Below, in pieces: positions 22,253 through 23,945 of a stretch of DNA of 23,945 bases (position 1 is the first letter of the stretch; each line of letters starts with the position of its first letter). The DNA is from Dehalococcoidia bacterium UBA5748 (lineage in GTDB: Bacteria; Chloroflexota; Dehalococcoidia; Dehalococcoidales; UBA5627): assembly GCA_002419135.1 (NCBI GenBank), contig DIFM01000033.1:1-23945 (forward strand), written 5' to 3'. The notes under the pieces are model-generated. The model had not been told where the DNA came from. It ran no database searches and saw only the letters and a program-made list of their open reading frames with translations. The position numbers and the translations under genes are program-made.

Positions 22253-23320
22253 ATGATAGATTTAAACGATTTAAATGTATATACAGAATATGACCTTGAA
22301 AAAATGATTAACCATCTCAATGGTTTTCCCGGGCTTTGCCGCGAGGCATGGCGTAAGGCAATGCTAATAGAACTGCCGGAAGACTATGCCGACGTTGACC
22401 GTGTTATGATTCTCGGAATGGGGGGCTCGGCGATTGGAGGAGACCTCATTTCACGACTGATTCTAAATGAAGCCAAAATACCAATGACCGTAAATCGCAA
22501 CTATGACCTGCCGGCATATGTGGATAAAAGAACGCTGGTAATCGCCTGCAGTTATTCCGGGTACACCGAAGAAACGCTTTCCTCACTCGGACAGGCTCTA
22601 GAAATAGGTGCAAAGTGTATGGTTATTTCAACCGGCGGCAAACTTCAGGATATTGCCGAGGATAAACACCTGCCGTTATTTACCTTCGATTACGATGCCC
22701 AACCCCGAGCCACCCTGCCCTTCAGCTTTATGGCGGTATTCTGTACGCTGCAGAGACTCGGGATTATCGGTGATAAATCAGCAGACATTGCCGAGACAAT
22801 CAAGATACTGGAGCAGTTGACAGAACAGCTGGATATCACTGTACCGGTAGAGAAAAATCAAGCGAAGCAGATGGCACAAAAACTGTACGGCAAATTCATA
22901 TTTATTTACGGCGCTGAGATTACCTCCGAAATCGCCTATCGATGGAAAACACAGTTTAACGAAAACAGCAAAAACTGGGCAGCCAATGAATCCTTTTCGG
23001 AATTGAATCATAATACTATCGTGGGCTACCAATTCCCGACCGATTTTGCGGGAGATGCATGGATTATCTTGCTGCGTTCGAAGCTGATATCGGAGCCTAT
23101 TCTGGCACGTTACGATGCAACCTGCCGTGTGTTTGAGCAGTATAAAATCAAGTACAGTATAGTGGATATCGGCGGAGAAAGTGCGCTGGCACAGATGTTG
23201 AGCCTGGTGCTTTTGGGAGATTACATCAGCTACTACCTGGCGATTTTGAACGGGGTAGACCCCACTCCCATCGAGACCATCGATAAACTGAAGCACGAAC
23301 TCAGGAAAAACCAGGGCTGA
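22253..23320 (+). CDS. Bifunctional phosphoglucose/phosphomannose isomerase
   Basis: 355 residues; SIS-fold isomerase interconverting fructose 6-phosphate with glucose 6-phosphate and mannose 6-phosphate. Features: MILGMGGSAIGGDLISRL (52-69), the phosphate-binding SYSGYTEET (100-108), ISTGGKL, and the C-terminal active-site region NENSKNWAANESFSELNHN. The length and the NHN motif fit the bifunctional archaeal-type family common in Dehalococcoidia and Aquificae. ATG four bases after the mutase stop, so the two are coupled; together they supply mannose or glucose 1-phosphate from glycolytic intermediates. It is convergent with 23S rRNA. Confidence 0.93.
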   Translation: MIDLNDLNVYTEYDLEKMINHLNGFPGLCREAWRKAMLIELPEDYADVDRVMILGMGGSAIGGDLISRLILNEAKIPMTVNRNYDLPAYVDKRTLVIACSYSGYTEETLSSLGQALEIGAKCMVISTGGKLQDIAEDKHLPLFTFDYDAQPRATLPFSFMAVFCTLQRLGIIGDKSADIAETIKILEQLTEQLDITVPVEKNQAKQMAQKLYGKFIFIYGAEITSEIAYRWKTQFNENSKNWAANESFSELNHNTIVGYQFPTDFAGDAWIILLRSKLISEPILARYDATCRVFEQYKIKYSIVDIGGESALAQMLSLVLLGDYISYYLAILNGVDPTPIETIDKLKHELRKNQG

Positions 23321-23540
23321 AATATACTTAAGTACAAAACCTGTCAGGCAAATTCATTACAAGAAGTCCCTTTACCCTGTCATTCTGAAGTCACAGGGGG
23401 TGACTGAAGAATCCGGGGGCGAGGAGAAGCAGCAAACTGGCTACCTCGGCATCAGGAAGGATGCCGTATTAACCACTCCACCCCAGTTGCTTCGTTCGAC
23501 CACCACGAACTCAGCAAGACAATGATAGAAAACTACACAA
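23321..23540. other. Gene-free stretch between isomerase and rRNA terminator
   Basis: No gene is supported. It holds a GTCATTCTGAAG ... GTGACTGAAGAATCC type dispersed repeat (about 23377-23415) and the copy B repeat at 23489-23522. No 5S rRNA-like segment is visible between the 23S end and the isomerase gene. Confidence 0.6.
23489..23522 (+). repeat. Dispersed repeat, copy B
   Basis: Matches 10377-10410 at 31 of 34 positions, same orientation. Confidence 0.7.
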
Positions 23541-23573
23541 AACAAAAAACCCGCGGATAATATTAACCACGGG
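23541..23573 (-). terminator. Intrinsic terminator of the 23S rRNA transcript
   Basis: On the minus strand CCCGTGG (complement of 23567-23573) pairs with CCGCGGG (complement of 23550-23556), one G-U pair, loop of ten bases, followed by TTTTTTGTT (complement of 23541-23549). On the plus strand the same stem is followed by CTTTGTTTT, so it may also stop the isomerase operon. Confidence 0.8.
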
Positions 23574-23629
23574 CTTTGTTTTACTTCTCTTGTTGTCAAA
23601 AGAACTTCGCTAATATCAATTCTGAAACA

Positions 23630-23945
<316 letters not shown>

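Noticed and set aside
22778..23296. 172-residue minus-strand open frame
   Set aside because: Antisense to the bifunctional isomerase; no ribosome site or motif.

Overview
The window looks like a chromosomal stretch from an uncultured bacterium, most likely a Chloroflexota of the Dehalococcoidia type. The call rests on the linked run ahcY - metK - phosphohexomutase - bifunctional hexose-phosphate isomerase, on a 23S rRNA end that closes with a terminator and no visible 5S gene, on many small zinc-ribbon and membrane proteins, and on the style of the dispersed intergenic repeats. This is inference; no marker gene was searched. Most genes have moderate GC, while about 12.3-13.6 kb is clearly AT-rich.

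Layout. 1-1.2 kb is a graveyard: an IS256-type transposase with compensating frameshifts and an internal deletion, then an ABC-transporter operon collapsed by deletion so that an ATPase start is joined to a permease end. 1.2-5.9 kb holds a lipid/diacylglycerol kinase, a dUTPase of the dCTP-deaminase fold, a 29-residue membrane peptide with a good promoter, a zinc ribbon, a zincin-like metallopeptidase co-directional with an orphan 5TM-LYT sensor, a DUF4870 membrane protein and a YgbA_NO-family cysteine protein. 5.9-10.2 kb holds a DUF3096 small protein, a 2TM-domain gene broken by three in-frame stops, an unknown membrane protein, a lone divergent hisF, a rubredoxin-like protein, a YgjP-type metallopeptidase and a DegV fatty-acid-binding protein.

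10.2-13.9 kb is the accessory part. A RHH/RelE toxin-antitoxin pair sits between two perfect 33-bp direct repeats, each carrying the -35 of a promoter: the upstream copy drives the pair and the downstream copy lies just before a DUF6512 membrane gene. After that come a frameshifted small gene and a HEPN-like protein with an RNxxxH motif in AT-rich DNA, convergently oriented.

13.9-23.3 kb is housekeeping: a double CDGSH iron-sulfur protein, an SPFH/stomatin protein, an APH-like/P-loop kinase fusion, then ahcY-metK (methyl cycle) followed by phosphomannomutase/phosphoglucomutase and phosphoglucose/phosphomannose isomerase. The window ends in the 3' part of 23S rRNA on the minus strand, with its terminator. 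No CRISPR array, tRNA or complete mobile element was recognised. The best candidates for something new are the direct-repeat-bracketed toxin-antitoxin cassette, the orphan HisF that has lost ammonia-gate residues, and the HEPN island.
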